DNA from: a bacterium
Lineage (GTDB): Bacteria > Planctomycetota > SZUA-567
Direction of reading: 5' to 3'
DNA: 64,000 bases
Assembly: GCA_003245715.1 (NCBI GenBank)
Contig: QKCJ01000006.1
Coordinates: forward strand, 1-64,000
Shown here: piece after piece, positions 16,388 through 25,540 of the stretch
Layout: every line of letters begins with the position of its first letter
Numbering within the stretch: position 1 is the first letter of the stretch
The notes under the pieces: generated by a model
Databases searched by the model: none
Told to the model about the DNA's origin: nothing
The model's input: the letters and a program-made list of their open reading frames with translations, nothing else
Made by a program: the position numbers and the translations under genes

Positions 16388-17359
16388 TCAGTCTCCGCCA
16401 AGTTCGCTGATAATCATTTTAAGTACATCATCAAGCGCTGTCTGCGGGGTAAAGCCGATAACGCTCTTCAGCTTGGAGGTGTCGGGCTTGCGCCGCTTCA
16501 TGTCGACAAAGCCTTCGCCGTAAATTTCTTCATAGCTGCGGAAAATTATCTCAGAGCTTGAGCCGGATAACTCTTTGATTTTGTTGGCCAGCTCAAGAAT
16601 TGAAATCTCCGAGCTGCTTCCGATATTAAATGTTTCGCCGTAGGCCTGGGGTGAGCCGGCTAGGGCATCAAGACAAGTTACCACGTCCCCGACATAACTG
16701 AAGCATCTGCTCTGGCTGCCGTCACCGTGAATTATGATCGGCTCGTTTTTCAGGGCGGCTTTGATGAAGTTGGGTACCACCATTCCGTAATGTCCGACCT
16801 GTCTTGGGCCGATAGTGTTAAAGAGTCTGACGATTGTTACCGGCAGTCCTGAGGAATGAAAGCACGCATAGCCCAGAAACTCGTCAAGCAGTTTGCACGC
16901 AGCATAACACCAGCGGCGGTGCTTGCTGCTGCCGATTATCGAGTTGTCCTCTTCGCTGAAACTTTCATTGTTGTTTGAACCATACACCTCACTGGTCGAG
17001 GTTATGATTACGCGCTTGTGGTAACGTGTGCAGCTTTCAAGCACGGCTTCAGTCGTATGCAGGTTTTTGTTGATTGTCTCGATGGTGTTTTCCATCACCT
17101 TGCGCACCCCGACAACGGCGGCAAGATGAAAGATAATGTCAGATGTGGCGACTTGGCTTTCTATGAATTTGTTGTCAGCGGCTGAACCAACCAGCAGATT
17201 GAAGTTCGGATTCTGTTTGGCTTTTTCAAGATTGCGGATACTGCCTGTTGACATATCATCAATGACTGTGACGCCATGGCCCTGCAGAAGCATCAGGTCC
17301 GTAAGGTGGCTGCCAATAAACCCGGCTCCTCCGGTGATTAGGATATTTTTCTTGTCCAC
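16388..17359 (-). CDS. NAD-dependent nucleotide-sugar epimerase/dehydratase
   Basis: A 323-residue extended short-chain dehydrogenase: Rossmann motif GGAGFIGSH (residues 10-18), catalytic Ser/Thr region STSEVYGS, and YxxxK as Y152-AAC-K156, then RLFNTIGPRQVGHYGMVVP. The GPRQ/MVVPNFI segment resembles UDP-glucuronate decarboxylase and UDP-glucose 4-epimerase relatives; the exact product cannot be settled. It presumably supplies a sugar donor to the two glycosyltransferases downstream. It starts 27 bases after the trkA stop. Confidence 0.88.
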   Translation of the reverse strand: MDKKNILITGGAGFIGSHLTDLMLLQGHGVTVIDDMSTGSIRNLEKAKQNPNFNLLVGSAADNKFIESQVATSDIIFHLAAVVGVRKVMENTIETINKNLHTTEAVLESCTRYHKRVIITSTSEVYGSNNNESFSEEDNSIIGSSKHRRWCYAACKLLDEFLGYACFHSSGLPVTIVRLFNTIGPRQVGHYGMVVPNFIKAALKNEPIIIHGDGSQSRCFSYVGDVVTCLDALAGSPQAYGETFNIGSSSEISILELANKIKELSGSSSEIIFRSYEEIYGEGFVDMKRRKPDTSKLKSVIGFTPQTALDDVLKMIISELGGD

Positions 17360-17386
17360 TTCATTCTCCGTAAAAAACCGACATTG

Positions 17387-18733
17387 TTATTTTGAGCCAA
17401 TCATGGAAATTGCGCTGCTGATAATCTCGCGTTTGCCGACGATGATTACGCGGTCTCCCGGCTGGATTACTGTCGCGCCGGAAGCTATGTGAAAACCGCT
17501 GCTGTTGATGGTCGCCGCGATCATGATGCCGGCGGGGAACTTTATTTCCTTTAGCGGAGTGCCAACGGCCTGAGCTTTTTTGTGGGCAACAATCTCAAGC
17601 GCTTCACCGCGTCCTCCGGCGATATTAAACATTGAAAGCACCGAGCCCGCTCTTGCTGCTTTGAGGATCGCGCCGACAGAAATGATAACCGGACTAAGCA
17701 CTGCGTCAAGCGGTAATGTGTCAAACAGTTCCACATGCGAGGGGTGGTCGGTAAGCATGACGGCATTTTTAACCCCGAGACGCTTAGCAATAAGCGCGCT
17801 TGAGAAATTCGCTTCCTCGCTCTCGCTTGCCCCGATGAAATAATCACTGGTGTTGATCTTCAAATCCTGCATCAGAATATTATCGCGCGGCGAACCGTCG
17901 ATAATGCTGGTTTTTTTGAGGAAGGCGCTGGCTTTTTTGCGCTGGTCCCAGTCCTCGTCAATCAGGACAATATCCTGCAGGTCATCTTCAAGCTCCCGGC
18001 ACAGATCAAGGCCAATGCCTTTAGCGCCGTAAACAAAGATCTTGCGTGCGCGCTGCTTTTCAAAATCAAATAGTTCAAGGAATTGCCTGAAAATTGATTT
18101 GTGCAGAACAACGTGAATGATGTCGCCGACCTGAATCTGAAAATCACCTTTGGGGATAATCAGTTCCTGCTCGCGCTGCACTGCTGATACCAGAAAATGT
18201 TCGACAAAGAGTGCCTGTAATGCCATGAGCGGTAATTGCGTGAGCTGGCTTTCATGCTCCACGCGCAGACCTCTAAGCTCGACGTCGCCACCGGCAAATT
18301 CCGCGCTCATGGTTGTGCCGGGGGTGCGGATAATCTGGCAGAGGCGTTTGACGGTTTCTTCCCTTGGGTTGACAAACTCGTCAATGCCAAGCGATGAGAG
18401 CGGCATCTCGCGGAGGTTCTCAACAAGGTCGCGGCTCTCGAGGCGTGAGATACTGCGCTTGACTCCGATCTCTCTTGCCACCAGACAGGAGACTATGTTC
18501 ACCTCGTCGGAGCCGCTGGCTGCAATAATCAGGTCCGCATTCTGCGCGCCCAGTTCCTGCAGGACCTTGATGCTGCAGCCGGAGCCGCAGGCAACCATAA
18601 TGTCAAGTCGCGCCCTAGCTCGTTCGACGGCGTCATTGCGGTGATCGACTGCATATACAGCATGTCCCTCCCTGTCAAGCTGTTCAGCCAGGGAGTAGCC
18701 CATTCGTCCTAATCCGACAATAAGTATTTTCAA
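17387..18733 (-). CDS. trkA: Trk potassium uptake regulator TrkA
   Basis: A 448-residue peripheral membrane protein with two tandem RCK modules. Each has a nucleotide-binding Rossmann fold (IVGLGRMGYSLA at the N-terminus and VYGAKGIGLDLC near residue 235) followed by a TrkA-C domain (about 140-225 and 365-448). It gates the TrkH/TrkG K+ channel in response to NAD(H) and ATP. Full length for the two-repeat form; no trkH is visible in the window. Its placement inside a glycan-gene run, 26 bases from the deacetylase, is unusual. Confidence 0.92.
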   Translation of the reverse strand: MKILIVGLGRMGYSLAEQLDREGHAVYAVDHRNDAVERARARLDIMVACGSGCSIKVLQELGAQNADLIIAASGSDEVNIVSCLVAREIGVKRSISRLESRDLVENLREMPLSSLGIDEFVNPREETVKRLCQIIRTPGTTMSAEFAGGDVELRGLRVEHESQLTQLPLMALQALFVEHFLVSAVQREQELIIPKGDFQIQVGDIIHVVLHKSIFRQFLELFDFEKQRARKIFVYGAKGIGLDLCRELEDDLQDIVLIDEDWDQRKKASAFLKKTSIIDGSPRDNILMQDLKINTSDYFIGASESEEANFSSALIAKRLGVKNAVMLTDHPSHVELFDTLPLDAVLSPVIISVGAILKAARAGSVLSMFNIAGGRGEALEIVAHKKAQAVGTPLKEIKFPAGIMIAATINSSGFHIASGATVIQPGDRVIIVGKREIISSAISMIGSK

Positions 18734-18759
18734 ACTAACCCACCTGCTTTCAGAATTAC

Positions 18760-20010
18760 TTACTCTTTATCCGGGCTGTAGCCTGGGAACATGACAAATC
18801 TGGTCTTGCGTTCAAGCAGGTTTTTCACCTGCTCTGCGTTTCTGGCAAAGACAATTCTTTCGTGTCCGTCAGCTTTGGCGCCGCCAAAATCAATCCTTGC
18901 AAATTCGGTGTAAATCTTCGCGAGGATCTGCGGCAGTCGTTTGGCTGTATAGGAATTTGAATCATGCATTGAGAGAACGAGGTCACTCTCGCCTGAAGTG
19001 AAAGCGAGCCTGAGGTTCTTTTCAAACTTACTCATCTCCCAGGGGCAGACAAACGAAATAATGCCGTAGCCGCCATCGGGGTAGCGGCCGTCGCTTAAGA
19101 TCATCTTCAGGCCGAGGTTCTTATAGCTTTGCAGTACAAGCCCTTTTACGCTCGGGTCTTTTTTGCTGCTGTACTTCCAGAGGGGAGGACGGACGTATTC
19201 CGGTATGGTTTGAGTGCATTCCCGGATGCGGTTGATACATTCAAGGAGGTCACTCTCAAGTGCGTTGTTGCCGATATTTTCTGCCGACTCGCTCCACTTG
19301 TAGGGTGGAAGATGGACGCGACTGGTGTGGAGTTTGAGCTGTGAGTAGTAATTACCGCCCCAGTGCACACCGATAACATGACCGTATTTTTTGATCTCTT
19401 GCAGAATAAGGCAGCCGTCTCTGGTTTCGGCTTTGTTATAGTCGAATTTAAGGAATTTATCTGGCTGTGAGAGTATGAAAAATATCGCACATACCCCCTG
19501 ATACCGGTTTTCGGGGCCGTGGCGGAACTTCGCAAGGTTCTCCAGTGTGAGCATGGTTGAGCTGTCATTGATGCAGCCGTCTTCCGGTAACTTGTCAACA
19601 GCCGGCCCGTCATCAAAACTCAGCACGATATTGAATTTGTCAATCACCCGGACAACTCTTTTGGCTATCAACTGTTGCACTCCCGCACACTCTGCAACAA
19701 GGTCATAATATCCGGCCTCTGAAGGCGCGCGTGCGAGTGAGACTTCTTTTTCGGTGCAGTTGTCCGTAGCGTTTATTTCTACAGGATAGTTACTGAGTCC
19801 ATTACTCAGAAAGTAGGCTGCTCCTGCTTGCGCCAGGCAATGTCTGGTCTTGAAATGTAAGTCTGAGGTGTTACTCAGAAGCACAACCGGAGCAGTAACT
19901 GTTGAGTTATCAATGCACCGGTACGTTTTCAGGTTGTCACTGCAGCCGCAGAGAGTTGCTGAGATGGCAGTTGCAATTAAAACCAGAATGATTTTACTGG
20001 CTGAATTCAC
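18760..20010 (-). CDS. lipoprotein polysaccharide deacetylase (NodB-like)
   Basis: A 416-residue exported protein. A signal peptide ends in a lipobox (LCGC, lipidated C23). An N-terminal domain of about 100 residues is unrecognised. The NodB domain follows with SFDDGP (131-136), the RPP motif YVRPPLWKY (about 272-280) and LSMHDSN. The second metal-site motif, normally H-x3-H, reads H216-x3-N220, so one zinc ligand is changed unless another residue substitutes. It would de-N-acetylate a surface or cell-wall polysaccharide. GTG start with GGGGAAC upstream, overlapping the efflux-adaptor stop by 17 bases. Confidence 0.85.
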   Translation of the reverse strand: MNSASKIILVLIATAISATLCGCSDNLKTYRCIDNSTVTAPVVLLSNTSDLHFKTRHCLAQAGAAYFLSNGLSNYPVEINATDNCTEKEVSLARAPSEAGYYDLVAECAGVQQLIAKRVVRVIDKFNIVLSFDDGPAVDKLPEDGCINDSSTMLTLENLAKFRHGPENRYQGVCAIFFILSQPDKFLKFDYNKAETRDGCLILQEIKKYGHVIGVHWGGNYYSQLKLHTSRVHLPPYKWSESAENIGNNALESDLLECINRIRECTQTIPEYVRPPLWKYSSKKDPSVKGLVLQSYKNLGLKMILSDGRYPDGGYGIISFVCPWEMSKFEKNLRLAFTSGESDLVLSMHDSNSYTAKRLPQILAKIYTEFARIDFGGAKADGHERIVFARNAEQVKNLLERKTRFVMFPGYSPDKE

Positions 20011-21184
20011 TTAGTTCCCCAAATTTTTTGACTATACTCATTATCGTTCCGTCATCAAGATTACGTTGCCCGACAACAACGATCTGATCCCCTTCCTTAA
20101 GACCTGAGAGGATTTCAACATTGGTACCCTGTATAACCCCAAGTTTGACCAGCCTTTTTCTGGCGGTCATAAGATTTCTCTGGTCGTTTTTTATTTTCTT
20201 TTCAGCTTTGTAATTATCTGAGACAAAGACATAATGCTGGTCGTCCTTGGCCATTACCGAGTAGATCGGCACAAGGAAGTTAGTTCTGATCTCCCGGATC
20301 ACCTTGACATCGCTGAACATCCCGGGGCGCATCTTTTCTTCTTTATTGGGGATCTTCAGCCTGAGGGTATAGACCTGTGATGTTTCTGAAGGCAGGTAGC
20401 TCAGGTAAGTGCGCTCGCCGGTTGTCTTGGATTTTGCCGCTTCCACATTAACCGCACACTCTTTTACTGAGCGCACCATGTCGATATCTTTCTCGGGAAT
20501 TCCGACCTCGACCTTAAGCTCGCCGAGTTGCGCTACAGTCGCCACATCCTGCCCGATACTTACCAGTTCGCCAATTTCCGGCGGTACAGTGTCCACCACC
20601 CCGTCAAATGGAGCATGGATTATACATCTTTCAAGGGAGAGCTTTGCCGCTTCGTATTCGCTTTTAGCCTTATTGTAGGTGGCTGTCGCCTGTTCCAGTT
20701 CACTGAGGGCGTTGATACGGCTGCTGCGGAGTTTTTGCTTGCGCTCGTAATTCTGTTTGGCTTCAAGATATGTCGATTCGGCTTCGGTAAGTTTGATCTG
20801 GTAATCGCTCTGGTCAAGGTAGGCAATCGGATCGCCCTCTTTTACTTTTGTGCCCTCGGGAACCTTTTTAATCAGTTTGCCTGATACTTGCGCCGAGAGT
20901 TGCGCCTTGTCCCAGGCCTGAAGGAAGCCCGGCAAAGTTATTGAGTCGACAACCTTGGTCTTTTTCAGATCAAGCAGTGAAACGTTAACCGCGTCAACCG
21001 GGCGGTTGGCGGCGGCAATTTCCTGCGCTTTTTTTATCGACTCGGATTTGTAGCTGTTATAGATACTGAACGCTGCGACAATTATTGCCAGTGCAAGCAC
21101 GACAATAGCTGCCCCGAGTATCTTCCAGAGGGTAAAGCGGGTATTGTCATCTTGAGTGCTACTGTTGTTTCTGGATTCAGTCAT
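19994..21184 (-). CDS. RND-type periplasmic adaptor (HlyD/AcrA family)
   Basis: A 396-residue membrane fusion protein: cytosolic N-terminus, one membrane helix (about 21-43, WKILGAAIVVLALAIIVAAF), split lipoyl domain (SAQVSGKLIKKVPEGTKVKEGD and APFDGVVDTVPPEIGELV), an alpha-hairpin coiled coil (about 125-180) and beta-barrel/membrane-proximal domains. Such proteins bridge an RND or ABC pump to an outer-membrane channel. No pump or channel gene is adjacent, so it may serve polysaccharide export or a pump elsewhere. It lies 38 bases after the diguanylate cyclase. Confidence 0.9.
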   Translation of the reverse strand: MTESRNNSSTQDDNTRFTLWKILGAAIVVLALAIIVAAFSIYNSYKSESIKKAQEIAAANRPVDAVNVSLLDLKKTKVVDSITLPGFLQAWDKAQLSAQVSGKLIKKVPEGTKVKEGDPIAYLDQSDYQIKLTEAESTYLEAKQNYERKQKLRSSRINALSELEQATATYNKAKSEYEAAKLSLERCIIHAPFDGVVDTVPPEIGELVSIGQDVATVAQLGELKVEVGIPEKDIDMVRSVKECAVNVEAAKSKTTGERTYLSYLPSETSQVYTLRLKIPNKEEKMRPGMFSDVKVIREIRTNFLVPIYSVMAKDDQHYVFVSDNYKAEKKIKNDQRNLMTARKRLVKLGVIQGTNVEILSGLKEGDQIVVVGQRNLDDGTIMSIVKKFGELSEFSQ

Positions 21185-21222
21185 TTTAAACTTCCTGGCG
21201 TTGCCTAGGTAAAAAAAATCTG

Positions 21223-22191
21223 TCAGTTGGTCGCCTGTGGTTTTTGCAGATTAATTTTAGGGTATATGGTGTTTCTGCCATTGTTTTTGGCATTGTATAG
21301 TTGTTCGTCGGAGTGTTTTATCAGATCCTTGATCTGGTCTCCTTCCTGAACCTGTGCGCATCCGGCGGATATTGTCAGTTTAATGCTGTGGTTGTCAAGT
21401 TCAAATTCCTCTGAGCCGACAGACTTGCGCAGATGCTCGGCGATTATGCAAGCCTGTGCCAGATTGGTCTGTTCAAGAACAATGACAAATTCTTCGCCGC
21501 CGTAACGGGCAAAGAAATCTGATGAGCGCAGGCAGGTGCGCAGCTTTCCTGCCATTTCTTCAAGAACCCGGTCACCGATCACGTGTCCGTAAGTATCATT
21601 GATTTTCTTGAAATGGTCGATATCAATTATTATTATCGAGAACGGTACGTTGCTGCTGCGGAAGCGCTCAAACGCCCCGATTATATAGTCATCAAACGAA
21701 GCCCGGTTATCGATATGTGTAAGCTTGTCAATTGTGGCGGCAACCTGCAGTGACTCAATTACCTTGCGCTGCTTTATCATCTCAACGCGGGCCTTTTCCA
21801 GTTCCGAGCGCAGGCCGTTGTTGCTGCGCATAACCTTGTCAACTTCAGCAATAATCAGCTCCTGACAGCGAGCAATGTCTTGCGGTAGTGACATTTCATC
21901 AAGCTTGTTGCGCACTGTAGTCAGGGTGTTGGTTGAATTGCTGGCTGCCCCGTCAAGGTTCTTGACGGCGAAGGCAAGCCCGACCAGGATCTCTTTTATT
22001 GAGCGGGTGGATTTTTCCAGCTTCTTTCTCGCTATCTCGTCAGCATCAGTATTGTTCTCTACAACAGCATCATCTGTTCTGCTGGCAGGGGGCGTAGGTT
22101 TTTTTCTGCCGGATATAATGGCTATCGCCATGCCTCCACCCAGAAAAAATGCTCCGATACTGATAAGAAAAAGAAGAAAGAGTGAGGGCAT
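21223..22191 (-). CDS. membrane-anchored diguanylate cyclase
   Basis: A 322-residue protein with one N-terminal membrane helix (about 3-28), a helical linker likely coiled (50-150) and a C-terminal GGDEF domain. The active-site loop is GGEEF (231-235), a permitted catalytic variant, and the inhibitory I-site RxxD is present at 222-225 (RSSD), so both synthesis and product inhibition by c-di-GMP are expected. The substrate-binding segment IDIDHFKKINDTYGH is intact. It starts one base from the HPS-RraA stop. The location links c-di-GMP to the downstream surface-polysaccharide genes. Confidence 0.93.
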   Translation of the reverse strand: MPSLFLLFLISIGAFFLGGGMAIAIISGRKKPTPPASRTDDAVVENNTDADEIARKKLEKSTRSIKEILVGLAFAVKNLDGAASNSTNTLTTVRNKLDEMSLPQDIARCQELIIAEVDKVMRSNNGLRSELEKARVEMIKQRKVIESLQVAATIDKLTHIDNRASFDDYIIGAFERFRSSNVPFSIIIIDIDHFKKINDTYGHVIGDRVLEEMAGKLRTCLRSSDFFARYGGEEFVIVLEQTNLAQACIIAEHLRKSVGSEEFELDNHSIKLTISAGCAQVQEGDQIKDLIKHSDEQLYNAKNNGRNTIYPKINLQKPQATN

Positions 22192-22192
22192 A

Positions 22193-23515
22193 TTATTTTT
22201 TCTCCCATTTTGAGAGGTCTACAACCGCGGATAATGTGCTGCCGGCTTCTATTTCGCTGCGTAACCTGTTTTCCGCTTCCAGAACATCAAGGGCCCGGTT
22301 GGCATACTCAAGAGCCTTGCCTTTAGGCAGAACCATAATCCCGTCATCATCACCGACAATCCAGTCTCCAGGATGAATGGTTTGTCCACCGATAGTTATG
22401 TCGCAGTTGATCTCTCCATGGCCTTTGGGGTCACCAGCATCAGGGCTTACGCAGGCAGAAAAGAGTGGCATTCCAAGTTCCAGCGCCACATCAGTATCAC
22501 GGATCGCGCCGTTAATCACCGCCCCGGCAAGCCCCACCTTCTTGGCTGAGAGCGTCGCCAGTTCTCCCCAGACCGCCGGAGGTGTACCGCCGCAGTCAGC
22601 AACCACAACCCCGTTTTTACCGGCGATGTCAATTGCCTGCACGACCTTGTTCCAGTCACCGGCGACTGTTTTTACCGTTGTCGCCTGACCGACCATGCGA
22701 AGATGTCTGCCTTTGAGCCTGAACTCAATACCGCGGATTCCCGGCTGATGGTTGAGCGCATCAGACAGATTTGAGGCTGATACTTTGAGCAAAGTGTCGC
22801 GGATACTCTCTTCACTGGCGCGGTGGCCGATATTTGAGGATATCGCCTCGCCGCTTTGCACCGCATTATTAAGATCCTGCGCCGCTTTAACAGCGTCCGG
22901 CGCTTTATGCAGCGCGCCGCCGACAATGATAATACTGCCGCCAATTTTGGCAATCTCACCGGCGGTCTCACTGTTGATCCCGCCAGCCACGCCAACCGGC
23001 ACACTTACCGCCGCGACAACTTTTCTGAGCTTGTCTAGCGGGTTCTTGCCCTGCATCTGTTCGTCAATCGGGCAATGCACACCGATAAAATCAACGCCGA
23101 GTTTTTCTATTTCAGTCGCCCGGATTTCGGGATTCTCAAGGCCAATTGTGTCACAGTAAATCTTTACGCCGTAATTCTTGCCGGCTTCCACACACTGGGA
23201 AATAGTCGCGTCACTGGCGGCCGCCAGACAGACCACCACACTTGCCCCGGCCTTGGCTGCCGATTCAACCTCAGCCCGGCCCGCGTCCATCGTTTTCATG
23301 TCCGCAATAATGACCGCATCAGGAAATTCCGCCCTGAGCGCCCGGATTGAATTTAGCCCCTCGCTCTTAATCAGCGGAGTCCCGGCTTCCAGCCAGTTGA
23401 TCCCGCCCTCGCGAGCCTGACGGGCAACGCCAAGCGCACGCTTGGTATCAAGAAAGTCCAGAGCCGCCTGAACAACAGGGAACGGCCCGTTTACGGTAGG
23501 TAGGTTGCGCTGCAT
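22193..23515 (-). CDS. 3-hexulose-6-phosphate synthase / RraA-like fusion
   Basis: A 440-residue two-domain protein. Residues about 1-215 form a hexulose-6-phosphate synthase-like TIM barrel (AGTPLIKSEG, ADMKTMDAG, GVAGGINSETAG) that condenses formaldehyde with ribulose 5-phosphate or runs in reverse. Residues about 225-440 are an RraA/demethylmenaquinone-methyltransferase-like domain (NGAIRDTD, GDWIVGDDDGIMVLP), whose fold also includes aldolases. The fusion is known in archaea and some bacteria and may be a single aldolase unit rather than an RNase E regulator. No phosphohexuloisomerase gene is visible. The start overlaps the queD end by 25 bases. Confidence 0.87.
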   Translation of the reverse strand: MQRNLPTVNGPFPVVQAALDFLDTKRALGVARQAREGGINWLEAGTPLIKSEGLNSIRALRAEFPDAVIIADMKTMDAGRAEVESAAKAGASVVVCLAAASDATISQCVEAGKNYGVKIYCDTIGLENPEIRATEIEKLGVDFIGVHCPIDEQMQGKNPLDKLRKVVAAVSVPVGVAGGINSETAGEIAKIGGSIIIVGGALHKAPDAVKAAQDLNNAVQSGEAISSNIGHRASEESIRDTLLKVSASNLSDALNHQPGIRGIEFRLKGRHLRMVGQATTVKTVAGDWNKVVQAIDIAGKNGVVVADCGGTPPAVWGELATLSAKKVGLAGAVINGAIRDTDVALELGMPLFSACVSPDAGDPKGHGEINCDITIGGQTIHPGDWIVGDDDGIMVLPKGKALEYANRALDVLEAENRLRSEIEAGSTLSAVVDLSKWEKK

Positions 23516-23856
23516 TTCTCAGACTCCCAGATTGTTACTGCTGATACTCGGGCATTTTCCGGTAATTCCTTGCCTGCCTCATCAGCGATAAATTTGGCAA
23601 TTAACTCAGAGGTCGGATTGATTTTGTCAAAAGGCTCGATTTCATTCAGAAATTTATGATCCAGCCTGTCCATCAGTCCCGACAGTATCCGCTTGGCATC
23701 GGTAAAGTCCACAAGCATGCCAAGACTGTTAAGCTCTTCACCCTCAAGCTGGAGTTTTACCTTCCAGTTGTGGCCGTGCAGATTCTCACACTTGCCCTTG
23801 TATTCCCGCAACTGGTGCGCGGAGGAAAACCAGCTTTCTACTTCAAGTTTATACAT
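23491..23856 (-). CDS. queD: 6-carboxy-5,6,7,8-tetrahydropterin synthase
   Basis: A 121-residue QueD/PTPS-family enzyme of queuosine (7-deazaguanine) synthesis. Zinc ligands lie in FSSAHQLR and the CENLHGHNW motif, which also carries the catalytic cysteine; the DRLDHKFLNE histidine and the late TIWESEK glutamate are typical. The ATG at 23856 is chosen over a TTG three codons earlier because AGAGGA sits nine bases before it. No other que genes are adjacent. It is the first gene of the long minus-strand run and overlaps the next by 25 bases. Confidence 0.93.
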   Translation of the reverse strand: MYKLEVESWFSSAHQLREYKGKCENLHGHNWKVKLQLEGEELNSLGMLVDFTDAKRILSGLMDRLDHKFLNEIEPFDKINPTSELIAKFIADEAGKELPENARVSAVTIWESEKCSATYLP

Positions 23857-24138
23857 ATGATGCAATTCCTCTATATTTCTTTGAATTATCAGAATACCCC
23901 GCTTTTATTTAATTAAAAATTCAAAATTCTGCCGCGGGAGTAATGCTTTGTCCTGACTGTTTTGGAGCTGTCAGGCGACTATTTTTCAAAACCTGATTAT
24001 ACTATATATAAGGTTATGGATTTCTCGCTGATTGTAAATGTAAATTTTAAACATTTGGCAGAAATGCAGGGTGTTTTTTCATATTTTCAACTTTAATCGA
24101 AGAGTTTGTAAATGCGGGATAAAAATATGTATTAGTGC

Positions 24139-24166
24139 TTGACAATAAGTGGTTTGGCGTTAAACT
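24139..24166 (+). promoter_or_regulatory. putative sigma-70 promoter for the response regulator
   Basis: TTGACA (24139-24144), a 16-base spacer and TAAACT (24161-24166), about 55 bases before the ATG at 24222. A second TTGACA lies at 24175-24180 without a clear -10. The rest of the 365-base gap from 23857 is AT-rich and otherwise featureless. Confidence 0.5.
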
Positions 24167-24221
24167 TACAGCGATTGACAATTAACAGTCATGGTGCCTT
24201 TTAAAGGGCACGGAAAGACCA

Positions 24222-25058
24222 ATGGATCTGGGAAAAATTACTGCTACGCTCGTAAATACTGCAATTGATATTTATTTGCAGTTGGCATACGGCGACGCGG
24301 AGACCAGAGAACAGCATTCCCTGTATTTTCAGGAGGATACTCCTCTTGAGCAGGTGCTCACTTCTTTTGTTTCCGAAGACACATCGCTTAAGGCCTGGTC
24401 ACTGCGTCTTGGTTCGCAGGACTATCCGCATATGAAAATTATGCTTAGAGAAGCATATTTGCCGGGTCAGTTTGCCTTTTCGGTTGACCGTCACGACTGC
24501 TTTGATTTTTCTGATAATTCTGTTGGTTGTGAAGAGTGGCGTGAGTTACAGCTGCATAATTATCAGCTCAAGAAGAGTATCGAGGATGCCTGGTATGAGG
24601 CCAAGGTCCCGACAATGCGCAACCTGCGTGAGAAGTGTCTGAGCAGTTCTGATGTTTTCAGGGTTATGTCAGGCAAGAAGGTTCTGCTGGTTGACAATGA
24701 TTCGGATGCGGTTGCGATTGTTGATATGATCCTGACTCATGGCGGATATGAATGTGTTTCGGCTGAGAGTCTGGCTGAGAGCAAAGAGGTGATTGCTGCT
24801 GAGGGTAAAGAGTTGATTGCGGTTCTGGTTGATCTGCTTCTGCCTGATGGCATGGGGTACGACCTTATCAGTGCGATGCGTGGTAACTCCGCAACCCAGA
24901 ATACGCCGGTAATTATTATCAGCGGAATGTCTGAGGGGGATGTTGATACTGCGGCGGCGGACGCTTTTTTGCGTAAGCCCTTCTCCGCGGAGGACATACT
25001 CAGTACCATCGGTAATGTCGTCAAGAAGTATTATGAAGCGGATGGCGAATTTATCTGA
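24222..25058 (+). CDS. response regulator with unknown N-terminal domain
   Basis: A 278-residue protein whose C-terminal 125 residues form a complete receiver domain: acidic pocket LLVDNDS (156-162), phospho-acceptor D204 (VLVDLLLPDG) and switch K252 (LRKPFS). The N-terminal 145 residues, largely helical (IDIYLQLAYGDAETREQ, WYEAKVPTMRNLREKC), match nothing I recognise. Having the receiver at the C-terminus without a DNA-binding domain suggests protein-protein output. No kinase is adjacent. It is monocistronic with its own promoter at 24139. Confidence 0.85.
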   Translation: MDLGKITATLVNTAIDIYLQLAYGDAETREQHSLYFQEDTPLEQVLTSFVSEDTSLKAWSLRLGSQDYPHMKIMLREAYLPGQFAFSVDRHDCFDFSDNSVGCEEWRELQLHNYQLKKSIEDAWYEAKVPTMRNLREKCLSSSDVFRVMSGKKVLLVDNDSDAVAIVDMILTHGGYECVSAESLAESKEVIAAEGKELIAVLVDLLLPDGMGYDLISAMRGNSATQNTPVIIISGMSEGDVDTAAADAFLRKPFSAEDILSTIGNVVKKYYEADGEFI

Positions 25059-25220
25059 TCTGCTGTCTTTCGCGGCACGTTTCAGTGTTTTGATTTTTTA
25101 AAGTATGTTTTGTTTTTTTTTAAATAAATATGGTTTTGCCGGGGTTCTTCCTGCAGCAAATTACTTTGTGGGTTTTTGCTGTTTATTCGGAAAAAGGTCC
25201 TCTGCATAGCCGACGTTACA

Positions 25221-25233
25221 GCGGCCAGGCCGC
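25221..25233 (+). promoter_or_regulatory. GC hairpin abutting the rpsO ribosome-binding site
   Basis: GCGGC/GCCGC with a three-base loop lies six bases before the AGGAG of rpsO. Ribosomal protein S15 represses its own mRNA through leader structures in several bacteria, so this may be part of such an element; that is inference. Confidence 0.35.
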
Positions 25234-25248
25234 AAACAGGAGAAAAAA

Positions 25249-25527
25249 ATGGTAATGACAGCCGATCGTAAAGGCGAGATCATCAAGAGCTTTGCCAAGG
25301 GTGAAAAAGACACAGGCAGCCCGGAAGTACAAATTGCTATTCTGACCGAGCGTATCACAAGCCTTACAGATCATCTGCGCACTCACAAGAAGGACAACCA
25401 CTCACGCCGTGGTCTTATCAGCATGGTTAACCGTCGTAACAAGCTTCTGAAGTATCTGCGCAACAAGAGCCACGAACGCTATTCAGAAGTTGTTCAGACG
25501 CTCAACCTCCGTGCAAAGCTTGACTAG
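25249..25527 (+). CDS. rpsO: 30S ribosomal protein S15
   Basis: A 92-residue protein with the whole S15 signature: GDTGSPEVQ-like stretch ([17 protein letters not shown]), [18 protein letters not shown] and the C-terminal [16 protein letters not shown]. It binds 16S rRNA at helices 20-22 early in 30S assembly. GGAG seven bases upstream supports the first ATG; a second ATG is two codons on. The usual rpsO-pnp pairing is kept, but a terminator separates the two here. Confidence 0.97.
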   Translation: MVMTADRKGEIIKSFAKGEKDTGSPEVQIAILTERITSLTDHLRTHKKDNHSRRGLISMVNRRNKLLKYLRNKSHERYSEVVQTLNLRAKLD

Positions 25528-25540
25528 TATAGACTTTATG

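Noticed and set aside
22193-23515. A complete ribulose-monophosphate formaldehyde pathway
   Set aside because: Only the synthase half is present, fused to RraA; no hexuloisomerase is seen in the window.
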